A stretch of DNA of 64,000 nucleotides from Acidobacteriaceae bacterium (GCA_019240475.1 JAFAYI010000029.1:434001-498000), one strand, 5' to 3'; counted from the stretch's first letter, positions 1-9,598 are shown. The notes: generated by a model from the letters alone, not told the origin. Made by a program: numbers and translations.

Positions 1-1
1 T

Positions 2-1285
2 GTAATCTCGGGGCGCGTCCTGGACGACGACGGCGACCCCATGCAAGGCGCCGGCGTCCAGGTCTTGAAAATCAGCTACGCCACCGGCAAGCCAACCCTG
101 GTTCCATTCAGTGGGACCGGCTCCAATGACCGAGGCGAATATCGCGCCTTCGGCCTTCCGCCCGGACGCTATTTTCTGCTTGTGACCCAGCCTGGCGCGC
201 CTCTCTCCAAACCGGCAAGCTCCGGTTTGCTGATTGCCGATTCCCAGGATTTCTTCGCGCCTCTCTACTATCCCGGCGCGGTCGAATTCAGCGGCGCGAC
301 ACCGCTCGATCTGGCCGAAGGCGCCGAATTGCAGGATGTCGATATCCGTCTGCGGCGCATCCCGGTTGTCACTCTGCAAGGTCACGTCGTCAGCCCCTTC
401 GAGGATTTCGCCGGCAGTCGATGGCGCGTCGTCCTCGCTCCGCGCGAGGGCGATTCCGCTTCTCAGATCGACCGCGCCACCGCCACAGTCGATCGCGCCT
501 CCGGCCGATTTGAGTTGCACAACGTGGCGCCTGGATCTTATATGTTGGTCGCCACCCAGCTCTATCGCGGGCACGCCCTGGCAGGTCGCCTGCCGATCGA
601 AGTCACCTCCGGCGCCCACCCCGAAGACATCGCCATTGGCCTCAATCCCGGCGTCGAAGTCGACGGAACCGTGGAAGTCCAAGGCGGCTCTCCCGATTCC
701 CTCGAAGGCGCCACCGTCACGCTCTCCGATTCGGAAGCCTTGATGCCCGGTCCTCCGGCCCACTCGCGCATTGATGCCTCCGGCGCCTTCCGTCTGTCGG
801 GCGTTATACCCGGCTTGTGGGATCTTTCTATCGGCCCCCTACCCCCCGGAGTGTGGACCAAAGAAGTCCTGCTGAACGGCCGTCCCATCACAGCCGGCGC
901 CATCGAGATCGTCGGACCCACTTCCGGCGCCTTTCGCATCGTTCTCGCTTCCGGCGGCGCAAAGCTTTCGGGCCTCGTGACACGCGATGGGCAGCCGGCG
1001 AACGCCACGGTCGTCCTGGTCCCGCAATCGGCCGAAGCGCGCGATCCGCTCAGCCCCTATCCTTCCGTACTCGCCGATGACCGCGGCGGCTTCGAATTCG
1101 GCGGCGTGCGACCCGGCGCCTACAAGATTTTCGCCTTCGAAGACGTCGAGCCTTTCGCATGGCTCGACCCCGGCTTCCTCAAGAGCGTGGACGCGCTCGG
1201 TCAGGAAATCACGCTCGGGGAAGGCGACAACCCCAAGGCGCGGCTAACCGTCATCGCGCCCGGTTCTTCTCGCCCAAGCCCTTGA
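2..1285 (+). CDS. Carboxypeptidase-regulatory-like repeat protein, 5' truncated by window edge
   Basis: The reading frame is open from base 2 and continues upstream of the window, so this is the C-terminal part only. The first visible residues (VISGRVLDDDGDPMQGAGV) are the start of a carboxypeptidase-regulatory-like beta-sandwich. Similar Ig-like modules with DRGEYR, GLPPGRYFLLV and VRPGAYKIFAFED motifs recur along the 428 visible residues, so at least three to four such domains are stacked. Proteins of this type are usually exported and are common in Acidobacteria, where they may bind carbohydrate or act as scaffold. No catalytic residues are visible. The methionine at base 41 lies inside the first domain and is not the real start. 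Confidence 0.8.
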   Translation, partial: VISGRVLDDDGDPMQGAGVQVLKISYATGKPTLVPFSGTGSNDRGEYRAFGLPPGRYFLLVTQPGAPLSKPASSGLLIADSQDFFAPLYYPGAVEFSGATPLDLAEGAELQDVDIRLRRIPVVTLQGHVVSPFEDFAGSRWRVVLAPREGDSASQIDRATATVDRASGRFELHNVAPGSYMLVATQLYRGHALAGRLPIEVTSGAHPEDIAIGLNPGVEVDGTVEVQGGSPDSLEGATVTLSDSEALMPGPPAHSRIDASGAFRLSGVIPGLWDLSIGPLPPGVWTKEVLLNGRPITAGAIEIVGPTSGAFRIVLASGGAKLSGLVTRDGQPANATVVLVPQSAEARDPLSPYPSVLADDRGGFEFGGVRPGAYKIFAFEDVEPFAWLDPGFLKSVDALGQEITLGEGDNPKARLTVIAPGSSRPSP

Positions 1286-1347
1286 CTTCAAATGTAAAAC
1301 CGTTTATCCGCATTGATCGTTAAAGCGCCCGTATTCTTATCTAATAC

Positions 1348-1377
1348 TTGACAATAAACGTAATACTCGTACACTAT
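1348..1377 (+). promoter_or_regulatory. Predicted sigma-70 promoter
   Basis: A perfect -35 hexamer TTGACA (1348-1353) is followed after 16 bp by TACACT (1370-1375), or after 18 bp by CACTAT (1372-1377). It lies about 50 bp upstream of the exported-protein start at 1429, in an AT-rich gap after the stop at 1285. It is the natural promoter for that gene. Seen directly; promoter activity is inferred. Confidence 0.6.
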
Positions 1378-1428
1378 AGCCGTATTAGTTGGGAAACCCT
1401 CCCACATTCACTTGAGGAGTATTCTTTG

Positions 1429-2205
1429 ATGAAAGCCCGCACAAAGCTTCTTGGCCTGCCGCTCCGATTCGCACTTGGACTCAGCGCACCGGCCCTCGCC
1501 CTCGTCTGTTTTTCAGCGACCGCCTCCGCGCAGAGCTACGACCTCTTTCAAACCAGCAGCGGCGCTTACGTGGATCTCAGCAGCATGGGTCTCGGCAGCG
1601 TAAACCTGCAAGGCATTCCCATCCAGGGCTCGACTGGCAACACCGACACGATGATGCAGCGCGGCACTCTCAATAACAATGTGTATCCGGTGGTCTGCTA
1701 CGCGCTGTTCATGGAGAGCACGAGCCCGGTAACCTATAACGGCCAGCTCGTCGATGTCTACATCACGGTCAACAATACGGCCGGCAGCGCCAACCCCATT
1801 CCGGAATCTGTGTTGCCGCAACCCGATTCAATCACTCAGCCGACCGGCAACACCGTCACTCTGACAAGCTCCAGCACCTTCAACTCCAACATCTCCGTCA
1901 ATGCCGACGTGATCCTTGTGACCCACGGCGGCTCCGTGACAAACTCCGCCAATATCGTCGGCCATCAGGGCGCGCCGTCCATCAACCTGAGCACGACTAA
2001 TTCCACGTACTCTTCGACAGCGCCCTCCGGTTATCCGAACAGCTCCGCCTATCCTTCTGGCGGCTTCTATCCGATCCCCAAGCACACGGGTCCCCATCCC
2101 GTGATCCCGTCCTCCTGCGGCAACAGCGCCCAGACCCGCACTCAGTCCCCAGCGGCGAACATGATTGCCAAGCCCGCCTGCATCTCCTACGTCCAGGCTT
2201 ACTAA
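1429..2205 (+). CDS. Exported protein of unknown function
   Basis: 258 residues. The frame is open from 1348, but ATG 1429 is preferred: a GAGGAG ribosome binding site sits about 10 bases upstream, and translation then begins with a clean signal peptide (MKARTKLLGLPLRF, hydrophobic core, cleavage near ASAQ-S). The mature part is rich in Ser, Thr, Asn and Gly with beta-type repeats (DLSSMGLGSVNLQGIPIQGS) and ends in a Pro/Ser-rich tail with a few cysteines. No enzyme motif or membrane anchor was recognised, so it is probably secreted or surface-located. It stands alone behind its own promoter and converges on the TonB receptor. Confidence 0.75.
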   Translation: MKARTKLLGLPLRFALGLSAPALALVCFSATASAQSYDLFQTSSGAYVDLSSMGLGSVNLQGIPIQGSTGNTDTMMQRGTLNNNVYPVVCYALFMESTSPVTYNGQLVDVYITVNNTAGSANPIPESVLPQPDSITQPTGNTVTLTSSSTFNSNISVNADVILVTHGGSVTNSANIVGHQGAPSINLSTTNSTYSSTAPSGYPNSSAYPSGGFYPIPKHTGPHPVIPSSCGNSAQTRTQSPAANMIAKPACISYVQAY

Positions 2206-2221
2206 GTAGTCCCTCCCACAT

Positions 2222-2245
2222 GCGCGGGCCTTAGCGGGCCCGCGC
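2222..2245. terminator. GC-rich hairpin between convergent genes
   Basis: A perfect 9-bp inverted repeat GCGCGGGCC / GGCCCGCGC with a 6-nt loop lies 16 bp after the exported-protein stop and 18 bp before the stop of the converging TonB receptor. Because it is symmetrical it could end transcription from both sides. There is no T-run on either strand, so it is not a textbook intrinsic terminator. Confidence 0.45.
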
Positions 2246-2262
2246 CCGTTCCAGCTTCTCCC

Positions 2263-5200
2263 CTAGAACGTCAAGTGTAGATTCAATTGCAGGAACCGTG
2301 AGCTTCCGATCGTGTGCTGGATGTAGCCAAGGCTGCCCTCCGGCGGGCTCGGCGGTCCAAAGTAATTTGGGAAGAAGATCACGTCGTTGTTCGGCGCGTC
2401 GAAATCGGGGTGGTTGAAGATATTGAACGCGTCCGCTTCGAACCGCAGCCGCACCCGTTCCGTCACATTGAACTCCTTCGCTAGGCTCATATCGAACCTC
2501 ACCTGGAACGGCCCTCGAAACAGATTGCGCCCGCTCGTTCCAAAGAGCGATTCATACGAGTCGCATCCGGTCGCATCGCACGGCGGAACGCCGTAGGTCC
2601 CGGGCGTCACAAACTGCGGAGCGAAATCGTTCGCATTCAGAACCGGCTTTCCCGGATTGACGCCGGTGGTGCCTTGCAGCTCGGCTTGCTTCGCCGAGAC
2701 CCCCGGCGCGAGCGGCACGATCGGATTCGTGATCTCATCGTAGGTTCCATAGAAGAGACCCGCCACCGATCCCGAATAATCGTAAACGCTATACGGCTCT
2801 CCGCTCTGCGCGATCGTTTGACCGCCCAGGGTCCAACCGTTCACGAATTCCCCCAGCACTTTGTTCCTCGCCACGCTCGGAATCGTGTAGCTGTAATTCA
2901 CCAGAAAGACGTGCGTCTGGTCGAAATCGGCGGACGCGTAGCTGGATCTCGGATTCGATGGATCGTTGCCGGTATAGAAAAGACCTAGCCCGCTCTGCTC
3001 GTCTAGCGCGTGCGAATACGTGTAGGACGCCGTGAACTGCAGCCCGTTCGACAAACGCTTCCGCGCCTGCAATTGCAGCGCGTTGTAATTGGAAATGCCT
3101 TCCGCCTCATACAGCACCGAGTTCATGTCGTACCCGAGATAAGGCACGCGCACTTCCGCATTCCCCGCGTAATACGGCGGCGGGCACAGTGGCTCGGTAT
3201 CGAGCGTTCCCGATCCACACGCGCTTAGCGCGCTCAACCCGCCATATGAATAAATCTGGCCGTTAACCGGGTGTTGCGGCGTTGCGATGAGCGGCTGGTT
3301 GAACGGAATCGGCAGCACCTGGTGCGTCCCATGATTACCCACATAGCCCGCGCTGAACAGCCAGTCGTTCGCCGCCTGGTATTGCAAATCGAAGGTCCAG
3401 TTCTCCGAATATGGCAGCTTATTGTTGATGTCGTAGCCGCCGAACAGGAACGGTCCGTAAAGGTTGCCCGTAGGCCAAGAGCCGGATTCGGTTTGCGAGA
3501 GGTTCGGCAGTGAAGCCAGAAACGCCGATGGCGTTCCCGGGGGAGCGGAGGTCGGCGTCGTGCCGAACGGGTCTGCGATGTTCGCTCCGCGATGCGCCGA
3601 AATCGGCTCCACAAACGGCGGCGCCAGTGTCACGCCGAACGGCCCGTTGAATCCCTGGCCGGCGCTCGGCGAAAGATAGCTGAAGAATTCCCCGCGGTCG
3701 TAATAGATACCGAAGCCGGTCCGCACCGTGAGCTTCGAAAACGGGGTCCAGGCGACCCCCACCCGCGGCGCAAATCCCGCCTGCAAATTCTTCATCAGCG
3801 AATCGCTGCCGTTCTTGGCGAACTCCAGCCCGGAACCCGTAATCGTGTCCGTCGCCGCTTCATACGAATAAAGCCCCGCGTTGAAATCCGTCAGGCGTCC
3901 GTACTTCTCCGTGAGCGGCCCGTCGTAATCCCACCGCAGCCCCAGCGTCACGGTCAGGTTCCTTCGCGCCTTATAGTTGTCGTTTACAAAAGCTCCGGCG
4001 GTGTTCGAACGGTAATAGCGGCTCGCCGACCCTGCGAATCCCTCTCCGCTGCGAATGGAGCCTTCCACAAAGCTAGTGAAGTTCGTAAATTCGAGAAGAT
4101 CGGTCGCGGTGTTGTTGTTCACGATGTTCAACTGCGTGTGATCCCACTGCGCGCCGAACGCCAGCGTGTGCTTGCCCTTTACCCAGTTCAACGTGCTGCC
4201 ATACTCCCACCCGTTCTGAAACATGCCCGCGTTCCCGAAACTGGTGCTTGGGCCGAACTCCAGGCCCGCCGCGATCGTCGGGTCTGCCTCCCCCATCTCC
4301 AGCTGCGGAAACGTGTTCGAACCCAGCAGATTCATCCCCAACTGGCTCGGTGAAATGGCCTGCGAAGTCTGCGAATACGCGTGCATCCGCGTGAAGCCCG
4401 CGCGCTGCTCCCAGGTAATTGTGGGCGTCAGGATGACGGTGTTTTCGATGGAGCCCACCTGGCTCCCCGCGCTCAATTGCTGCGGGAATCCGATCAGCGA
4501 ACCGACCGCGCCAAACGGATTCGTCGTGGGATTCGTTTGCACGTAATACTTGCCCGTGAGCCGGTCTTTTTCGCTCACCACATAGTCGAGATTCGCGATC
4601 CCCTGGTCCACCCGCGCCTGAGCGTTGGGCCCTTGCACCACTGCGTCATAGCCAAGCGCGGTCGCCGTCGCGGCATTCGTAATCTGCGCGCTCGGGATCA
4701 GGTAATTCCCGTTTACCTTCGCGTTTAAAAGACTCGCCGCAACCGGACTGATCTGGCTCGGCGCAAGCGTGGTCCCGAAGCTGTTGTTCACAGCCGTGGC
4801 GATGCCCTGCAAGCTCCGATCGTTCGTCAATCCCAGCGGAACCGTTGCATCCTTCGTCGCATCGGAGGCGTCCGCGATACGCACGCCCTGGTAAGAAAAG
4901 AAGTAGAACAGCTTGTCTTTCTTGATCGGCCCTCCGAAGGTCGCGCCGAACTGGTTGCGGTTCTCGAACGGAACCTTCGTCGTAATGGCGGGCGATGCAT
5001 TGTAGAAGAACGGCGCCGCGTTCATCGCGCTGTTCTGGAACTTCTCATAGATCTCCCCATGAATCTCGTTTGTTCCGGATTTCGTAATCACGCTCACGTG
5101 CGCGCCGCTGTTCGCGCCTTGACTGGCGTCATACATCGCCGCGTTTACGCTGATCTCGGCAATCGCCTCGGGCGGCGGCGTCGGCAGCGCCTGCCCGATT

Positions 5201-5934
5201 GCCCCATATACCGACGTGCTCGTCTGTATCTCGCCTCCCGCGCCGAAATTTTCGCCCGTGTTCAGCACGAACCGGTTCTCGCCCACCTGGCTCGTCGAGT
5301 TCCCGTTGAACAGATTGTTCGTGCTGATGCCGTTCAGTGAGAAGCTATTGCTCGTATCGCGCTGCCCGTTCGCGAAAATCGCCTGGTTCCCGAGCCCCGC
5401 GTTGCTGCCCGCTCCGCCCAGGAAATCCGCATGAACTCCCGGCGCAAGAATCGCCAGTTGCGTAAAGCTGCCCGTGCCGAGCGGCGTGTTCTGGATCGTG
5501 AGCTGATCCACCACGTAGCCGTTCGTCGTGTCCACTTGGTTCATCAGCGGCGTGCCCGTTACTTCCACAACCGTGTTTGTCGTGCCCACTCGCAAACTGC
5601 CGTTCACTGTCGTGGTTCGGTCGCCTTGCACCAGGATCGCGCTGTGCGTCTCCTTCTCAAAGCCGCTCTTGCTGAAGCTCACTTCATAGGTCCCGATAGG
5701 GAGGTTCCTGATCGAATACGAACCATTCGATTCCGTCTGCGCCCTCACCTCCAGATTCGTCGCCGCGTTACGAGCCGCGACCGTGGTCTCCGGAGCCGAA
5801 GCCCCGCTCGAATCCGTTACCGTGCCCGTTATTCCGCCCATAACTGCCTGCGCGGATAATTCCTTCGTCATCACTCCGAAAACGATGGCGACGCCAAGGC
5901 ACACAACCGCCTTATGGCAGCGAAATACTTGCAA
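2263..5934 (-). CDS. Oar-type TonB-dependent outer-membrane receptor with N-terminal carboxypeptidase-regulatory-like domain
   Basis: 1223 residues. Translation begins at TTG 5934, fixed by a perfect AGGAGG six bases upstream. A signal peptide (MQVFRCHKAVVCLGVAIVFG, cleavage near SAQA) is followed by a carboxypeptidase-regulatory-like domain at about residues 33-115 (GGITGTVTDSSGA, YSIRNLPIGTYEVSFSKSGF), a plug region, and a long series of amphipathic beta-strands. It ends in LNLHLTF, the terminal phenylalanine signature of outer-membrane barrels. Acidobacteria carry many such Oar/SusC-like proteins, thought to import large glycans or peptides with energy from TonB. The substrate cannot be read from sequence. 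A TonB C-terminal protein is present at about 40 kb but is not linked. Confidence 0.93.
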   Translation of the reverse strand: MQVFRCHKAVVCLGVAIVFGVMTKELSAQAVMGGITGTVTDSSGASAPETTVAARNAATNLEVRAQTESNGSYSIRNLPIGTYEVSFSKSGFEKETHSAILVQGDRTTTVNGSLRVGTTNTVVEVTGTPLMNQVDTTNGYVVDQLTIQNTPLGTGSFTQLAILAPGVHADFLGGAGSNAGLGNQAIFANGQRDTSNSFSLNGISTNNLFNGNSTSQVGENRFVLNTGENFGAGGEIQTSTSVYGAIGQALPTPPPEAIAEISVNAAMYDASQGANSGAHVSVITKSGTNEIHGEIYEKFQNSAMNAAPFFYNASPAITTKVPFENRNQFGATFGGPIKKDKLFYFFSYQGVRIADASDATKDATVPLGLTNDRSLQGIATAVNNSFGTTLAPSQISPVAASLLNAKVNGNYLIPSAQITNAATATALGYDAVVQGPNAQARVDQGIANLDYVVSEKDRLTGKYYVQTNPTTNPFGAVGSLIGFPQQLSAGSQVGSIENTVILTPTITWEQRAGFTRMHAYSQTSQAISPSQLGMNLLGSNTFPQLEMGEADPTIAAGLEFGPSTSFGNAGMFQNGWEYGSTLNWVKGKHTLAFGAQWDHTQLNIVNNNTATDLLEFTNFTSFVEGSIRSGEGFAGSASRYYRSNTAGAFVNDNYKARRNLTVTLGLRWDYDGPLTEKYGRLTDFNAGLYSYEAATDTITGSGLEFAKNGSDSLMKNLQAGFAPRVGVAWTPFSKLTVRTGFGIYYDRGEFFSYLSPSAGQGFNGPFGVTLAPPFVEPISAHRGANIADPFGTTPTSAPPGTPSAFLASLPNLSQTESGSWPTGNLYGPFLFGGYDINNKLPYSENWTFDLQYQAANDWLFSAGYVGNHGTHQVLPIPFNQPLIATPQHPVNGQIYSYGGLSALSACGSGTLDTEPLCPPPYYAGNAEVRVPYLGYDMNSVLYEAEGISNYNALQLQARKRLSNGLQFTASYTYSHALDEQSGLGLFYTGNDPSNPRSSYASADFDQTHVFLVNYSYTIPSVARNKVLGEFVNGWTLGGQTIAQSGEPYSVYDYSGSVAGLFYGTYDEITNPIVPLAPGVSAKQAELQGTTGVNPGKPVLNANDFAPQFVTPGTYGVPPCDATGCDSYESLFGTSGRNLFRGPFQVRFDMSLAKEFNVTERVRLRFEADAFNIFNHPDFDAPNNDVIFFPNYFGPPSPPEGSLGYIQHTIGSSRFLQLNLHLTF

Positions 5935-6070
5935 AATACACCTCCTGAAGCCGTTTCCAACCGAGCCTGACCGGGGCTCGACTAACCCAAGCGCTCAGTG
6001 TATCGTGCACTTCATACGATTTCTAGCTCTGTTTACGGACCTGTAACCAAATCGATCCGAGTAGTTTTCC

Positions 6071-7012
6071 TTAGCGCAGTAACGCCCGCATATGCGCCTC
6101 TGCGGCCCGCGCCAGTCCATCGAGGTTGTACCCGCCTTCGAGCACCGATACCACGCGCCCCTCGCACTCGCGCGCCGCCACATCCATCAGCATGCGCGTC
6201 AGCTCCGCGAAATCTTCATCCGTCAACAGAAATTGGCCGAGCGGATCGCCCGCTCGCGAATCGAATCCCGCCGAGATCATCACTAAGTCGGGATGAAACT
6301 CTTCGGCGGCCGGCAAAAGGACCTGCTCGAAGGCGCCCAGAATCTCGCGGCGCCCCGCGCCCGCCGGAAACGGGCAATTGATGGTCTTCCCTTCTCCTTC
6401 GCCTTCGCCCCGCTCGAATGCCGCTCCCGTACCCGGATACCACGGGGATTGATGCGTGCTGAAGAATAGCACCGACCCGTCTCGGTAGAAAATGTTCTGC
6501 GTGCCGTTGCCGTGATGCACGTCCCAATCCGCGATCAAGACGCGCTCGGCGCCGTGCCGCTGCTGCGCATAGCGCGCTCCGACCGCGACGTTATTGAACA
6601 GGCAAAAACCCATCCCGATTGCCGCGCTTGCATGATGGCCCGGCGGACGCGCCACGCAGAAAGCATTGTTAACTTCCCGTCCGAATACCGCATCGACGGC
6701 GGAAAGCACCGCGCCGGCGGCGATTCGCGCCGCTTCCGGGGATGCCTCGCGGATGTCCGCGTCGCCGGTGCTCAGTTGCCTCCGCCCTTGTGCGGCTTCG
6801 CGCTCCACCAGTGCTATGTAATCGCGCGAATGAACCAGCGCAAGTTCGTCGTCCGCGGCGCTGCGTGCCTCTAGGTGAAACACCTCCTGCGTCAGCCCCG
6901 CTTCTTCGAGCCGATCCATAATCGCGCCATACCGCGCCGGCCGCTCCGGATGACCCGGCCCCGCATCATGCTTCCGAACGCGCGCGTCCGCTGCCAGGCC
7001 GGTGCCCTGCAT
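6071..7012 (-). CDS. Histone-deacetylase-family (arginase/HDAC fold) deacetylase
   Basis: 313 residues, the usual length for bacterial class II HDAC / acetoin-utilisation-type enzymes. The N-terminus has the HDAGPGHPERP signature; RPPGHHA supplies the tandem catalytic histidines (about 126-127); DWDVHHGNGTQ supplies two zinc ligands (Asp164, His166); and SAGFDSR near residue 251 supplies the third. All metal and catalytic positions seem intact. Family members deacetylate acetyl-lysine, acetylpolyamines or other N-acetyl substrates in the cytoplasm; the substrate here is unknown. The start lies 11 bp after the stop of the upstream radical SAM gene on the same strand, so they probably share a transcript. 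Confidence 0.92.
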   Translation of the reverse strand: MQGTGLAADARVRKHDAGPGHPERPARYGAIMDRLEEAGLTQEVFHLEARSAADDELALVHSRDYIALVEREAAQGRRQLSTGDADIREASPEAARIAAGAVLSAVDAVFGREVNNAFCVARPPGHHASAAIGMGFCLFNNVAVGARYAQQRHGAERVLIADWDVHHGNGTQNIFYRDGSVLFFSTHQSPWYPGTGAAFERGEGEGEGKTINCPFPAGAGRREILGAFEQVLLPAAEEFHPDLVMISAGFDSRAGDPLGQFLLTDEDFAELTRMLMDVAARECEGRVVSVLEGGYNLDGLARAAEAHMRALLR

Positions 7013-7023
7013 CGTGCCTCGGC

Positions 7024-8058
7024 CTACGCGCCGGCGGCTCTCTTGATTGTCACTAGCTGCTCTTCCGGAACCGGTTCCACCATTCTGGTTTGCTTACCGC
7101 GGAAGAAATCGAAATAGGAGATCTGATGCACGCAGGAGATCGTGCAAAACGGCGCGCACGACTTTTGCGTGATGTATTCGCGGCGGATATCTTCTACCGT
7201 GTACTCCTCGAGCGCCTTCGCCGGAAAACCGCGCTGCTGCGAACAGTAGTGCACCAGGCCGTCTTCGCATATATACAAGTAACGCGACCCTGCCCGGCAG
7301 CGCCAGTCGCTCGGCAACCCATTTGCGATGCTGTGCTGAAAATAGTTAACCCGCGAGAAATGCTTCTTCTCGAATTTCTTCATTTCGAGAAACACCTCGC
7401 GTTCTCGCGGCGCGAGCGGCCGAAGCTGCCCGTCCCCGTCGTGAATAATGCCCACTGTCGATGTGAAGCCCAGCTCCATGGCCCGCTTGCCCACCGTCAG
7501 GGCGTCTTCCGGGTTGCGAATGCCCCCGCCCAGCACCGAGTTGATGTTCACGTGGAAATGCGCCGTCTCCGCTAGAATCTCCAGCTTCTTGTCCAGCACC
7601 TTCAGGCTCTTCTTCGAGACGTCGTCCGGCATCACATTGTCGATGCTGATCTGCAGATAGTCCAGCCCGGCGTCATTCAGCTCCTCTATCCGCCGCGCGG
7701 TCAGCAAATAGCCGTTGGTGATCAGCCCCGCGAGCAGCGCATTCTGCCGGATCGCGCGAATGATGTCGTCCAGGTTCGGATGCAGTAGCGGCTCGCCCCC
7801 GCTCAGCGTGATAACTCCGGTCCTCAGCTTGCCCAGCAGCTCGATCCGATGACGAATCGTCTCGAACGGGACAGGCTTCGAATAGTTATCGTACTCGTTG
7901 CAATACGTGCACGAAAGATTGCATCGACGGATCGGAATGATGTGCGCCATGATCGGATGATCCGTATTCATAGCGCCGCGCATCAACAGCTTTGCTTCCC
8001 GAAGACGCCGGCTGAGAGTGCGGCTTCGCCGTTGACCTTTAAGGTTCGGTTGGTCCAT
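7024..8058 (-). CDS. Radical SAM protein with C-terminal cysteine cluster (SPASM-like)
   Basis: 344 residues. The radical SAM cluster motif CxxxCxxC is present as CNLSCTYC (Cys46, 50, 53), followed by the SAM-binding GGEP motif (TLSGGEPLLHPNL) and the usual partial TIM-barrel strands (LITNGYLL, YLQISIDN). The C-terminal quarter has further cysteines (CRAGSRYLYICEDGLVHYC and CAPFCTISC), as expected for a SPASM or twitch-type auxiliary cluster domain. Such proteins modify peptides or proteins or mature enzymes. No precursor peptide or partner was seen nearby; the adjacent downstream gene is an HDAC-family deacetylase. Exact reaction unknown. Confidence 0.88.
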   Translation of the reverse strand: MDQPNLKGQRRSRTLSRRLREAKLLMRGAMNTDHPIMAHIIPIRRCNLSCTYCNEYDNYSKPVPFETIRHRIELLGKLRTGVITLSGGEPLLHPNLDDIIRAIRQNALLAGLITNGYLLTARRIEELNDAGLDYLQISIDNVMPDDVSKKSLKVLDKKLEILAETAHFHVNINSVLGGGIRNPEDALTVGKRAMELGFTSTVGIIHDGDGQLRPLAPREREVFLEMKKFEKKHFSRVNYFQHSIANGLPSDWRCRAGSRYLYICEDGLVHYCSQQRGFPAKALEEYTVEDIRREYITQKSCAPFCTISCVHQISYFDFFRGKQTRMVEPVPEEQLVTIKRAAGA

Positions 8059-8192
8059 TCGCGGAGATATCTTTATTCTAGAACGCGGGAACGCTTAGCG
8101 CCATCCAAAACCGGGTAAACAGGTGGAATAACTAGCTGAATGCGGAGGAGTTACAGTCGAGCGGCATCCCGCCCGCGCGCCTCGACCGCGCC

Positions 8193-8756
8193 TCAGTTGC
8201 CGGCCGGCGACAGCACCGATAGGCTAATCGGCGAAAAGTGCAGAATATAGGATCGCATCCCGCGTTCCGTGAAGCTCATCCCGTACTTGTGCGCTTCCGC
8301 GAGCGCCTTCTTGTTGTCCCAGCCATCGTGCTGGATGCGATAACAGGCGACAACGGTCCCGGTGCGGTCCTTCCCGCGCCAGCAATGCACAAAAATCTTC
8401 TGCGTGTCGCCATTCACCAGCAGCCACAAGACACGGCGCATCTGGTCTTCCGTCGGCGCCCCGAATTCGCGGAACGGAATGTTGATGTACTTCATCTTCA
8501 GCGCTTCCACAATCTGCTGCTCGTGACGCGTGCCTTCGCTTGGCTCGCGCAGATCGATCACCAGCTTGACCTGCCGCGCCGCCAGTTCTTCTAGCGCTCG
8601 CTGGTCGGGCTGACCGCCGCGATACAGCCGCTCGCTCACCTGCCCAAAGTTGCGGACGTGTTCCGCCGCGGGATTATCCGCGAAGCCCGCTGCTTGCCCT
8701 GCGCAGGCCACAACCCCCAGCAACAGCCCCGCGGCTTTCGCGTACCTCAGTTTCAC
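8193..8756 (-). CDS. Exported tyrosine/dual-specificity phosphatase-like protein
   Basis: 187 residues from GTG 8756. The frame is open further upstream, but that stretch overlaps the preceding gene and has no credible start. GTG 8756 has an AAGG element four bases upstream and begins a signal peptide (MKLRYAKAAGLLLGVVACAG). The body has a complete protein tyrosine phosphatase P-loop, HCWRGKDRTG (Cys125, Arg131 of CX5R), and a general-acid-loop-like stretch around residues 96-102 (REFGAPT). It is related to bacterial dual-specificity phosphatases that act in the periplasm. The start lies 5 bp after the stop of the LolA-like gene, so the two are co-transcribed. Confidence 0.85.
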   Translation of the reverse strand: MKLRYAKAAGLLLGVVACAGQAAGFADNPAAEHVRNFGQVSERLYRGGQPDQRALEELAARQVKLVIDLREPSEGTRHEQQIVEALKMKYINIPFREFGAPTEDQMRRVLWLLVNGDTQKIFVHCWRGKDRTGTVVACYRIQHDGWDNKKALAEAHKYGMSFTERGMRSYILHFSPISLSVLSPAGN

Positions 8757-8761
8757 TCGCC

Positions 8762-9598
8762 TTACCGTGGCGGCTTTTGCGGAGGCGCTGTGGAATTTCC
8801 CGGCTGCTGCTGGGCTTGCGGCGCTCCGCCCGCGCCCACTTCCGTCCCGTATTGAATCGTGCTCTCGGTCTTGAACTCCCATTTCTTGTAATGGTCGTAC
8901 TTGATAACCACCTTGATGCGTTGCGAAGGTCCGTCCTTGAAGTTCAGAGTGTCGTCGGCGTATGTGTAAGTCGGAAACCAATACTTCCCGTCGATTTGTT
9001 CGCGATACGTCTCGAACTTTGGAAACTGTTGGTCCTCGCTCTTCTTCAGATAGCCCAGCCCCCGCCCATAGGTCTTCACGATCTGCAAATCCTGGTCGTC
9101 CACCCAGATCTGCCCATCGAAGTAACGCTTGCGGTCTTTGGTCAGAACCTTGGGCTTCACCGAAAAGACGTAGCAGGTAATTTCATCCACCTTCTGCCGC
9201 CCCACATAATGGACGTCGTATTGATCCAGCGTGTCGTTCGTCATCACGAACGGCATCACATTGCGCATGTCCTGCTCGTCTTCGCCCGTCATCACGATGT
9301 TCTGCAAGTCCTGCACCGGCGCATGCAGCACATGCGACGTCCGCTTGTTCCGGTCGTCGAAGCCGACTTCCTCTACCAGCTCGTAGCTGCCGCCCGGCGG
9401 ATCGGTCTCCACAATCTTGCTCGTCTGCCGGTACGTGTAGCTCTCGCGCGCAGTCGCGAACTCGGTCTCCTTCTGCGTGAACTTCTTGATAATGTCCTGG
9501 ATCTGATCGGGCGTGGGGTCCGCCTTGGTGTCTTCCGCGCTCACCAGCACCGCCGCGCCCATTAGCAACAGCGCAATCGCGCAACTACGTGCAAGCAT
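8762..9598 (-). CDS. Exported LolA/outer-membrane-lipoprotein-sorting-like protein
   Basis: 278 residues from ATG 9598, chosen because it starts a signal peptide (MLARSCAIALLLMGAAVLVSA) with an AGAAAG element upstream. An in-frame ATG at 9658 would add 20 residues and overlap the acyl-CoA dehydrogenase stop. The mature part has repeated beta-strand and lysine-rich segments (YEL VEEVGFDDRNKR, YVFSVKPKVL, YFDGQIWVDDQDLQIVKTYG, YWFPTYTYAD) typical of the LolA-like half-barrel seen in many exported acidobacterial proteins, and it ends in a Gln/Pro-rich tail. Family identity is inferred from this pattern. It lies between an acyl-CoA dehydrogenase and an exported phosphatase on one strand. Confidence 0.75.
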   Translation of the reverse strand: MLARSCAIALLLMGAAVLVSAEDTKADPTPDQIQDIIKKFTQKETEFATARESYTYRQTSKIVETDPPGGSYELVEEVGFDDRNKRTSHVLHAPVQDLQNIVMTGEDEQDMRNVMPFVMTNDTLDQYDVHYVGRQKVDEITCYVFSVKPKVLTKDRKRYFDGQIWVDDQDLQIVKTYGRGLGYLKKSEDQQFPKFETYREQIDGKYWFPTYTYADDTLNFKDGPSQRIKVVIKYDHYKKWEFKTESTIQYGTEVGAGGAPQAQQQPGNSTAPPQKPPR

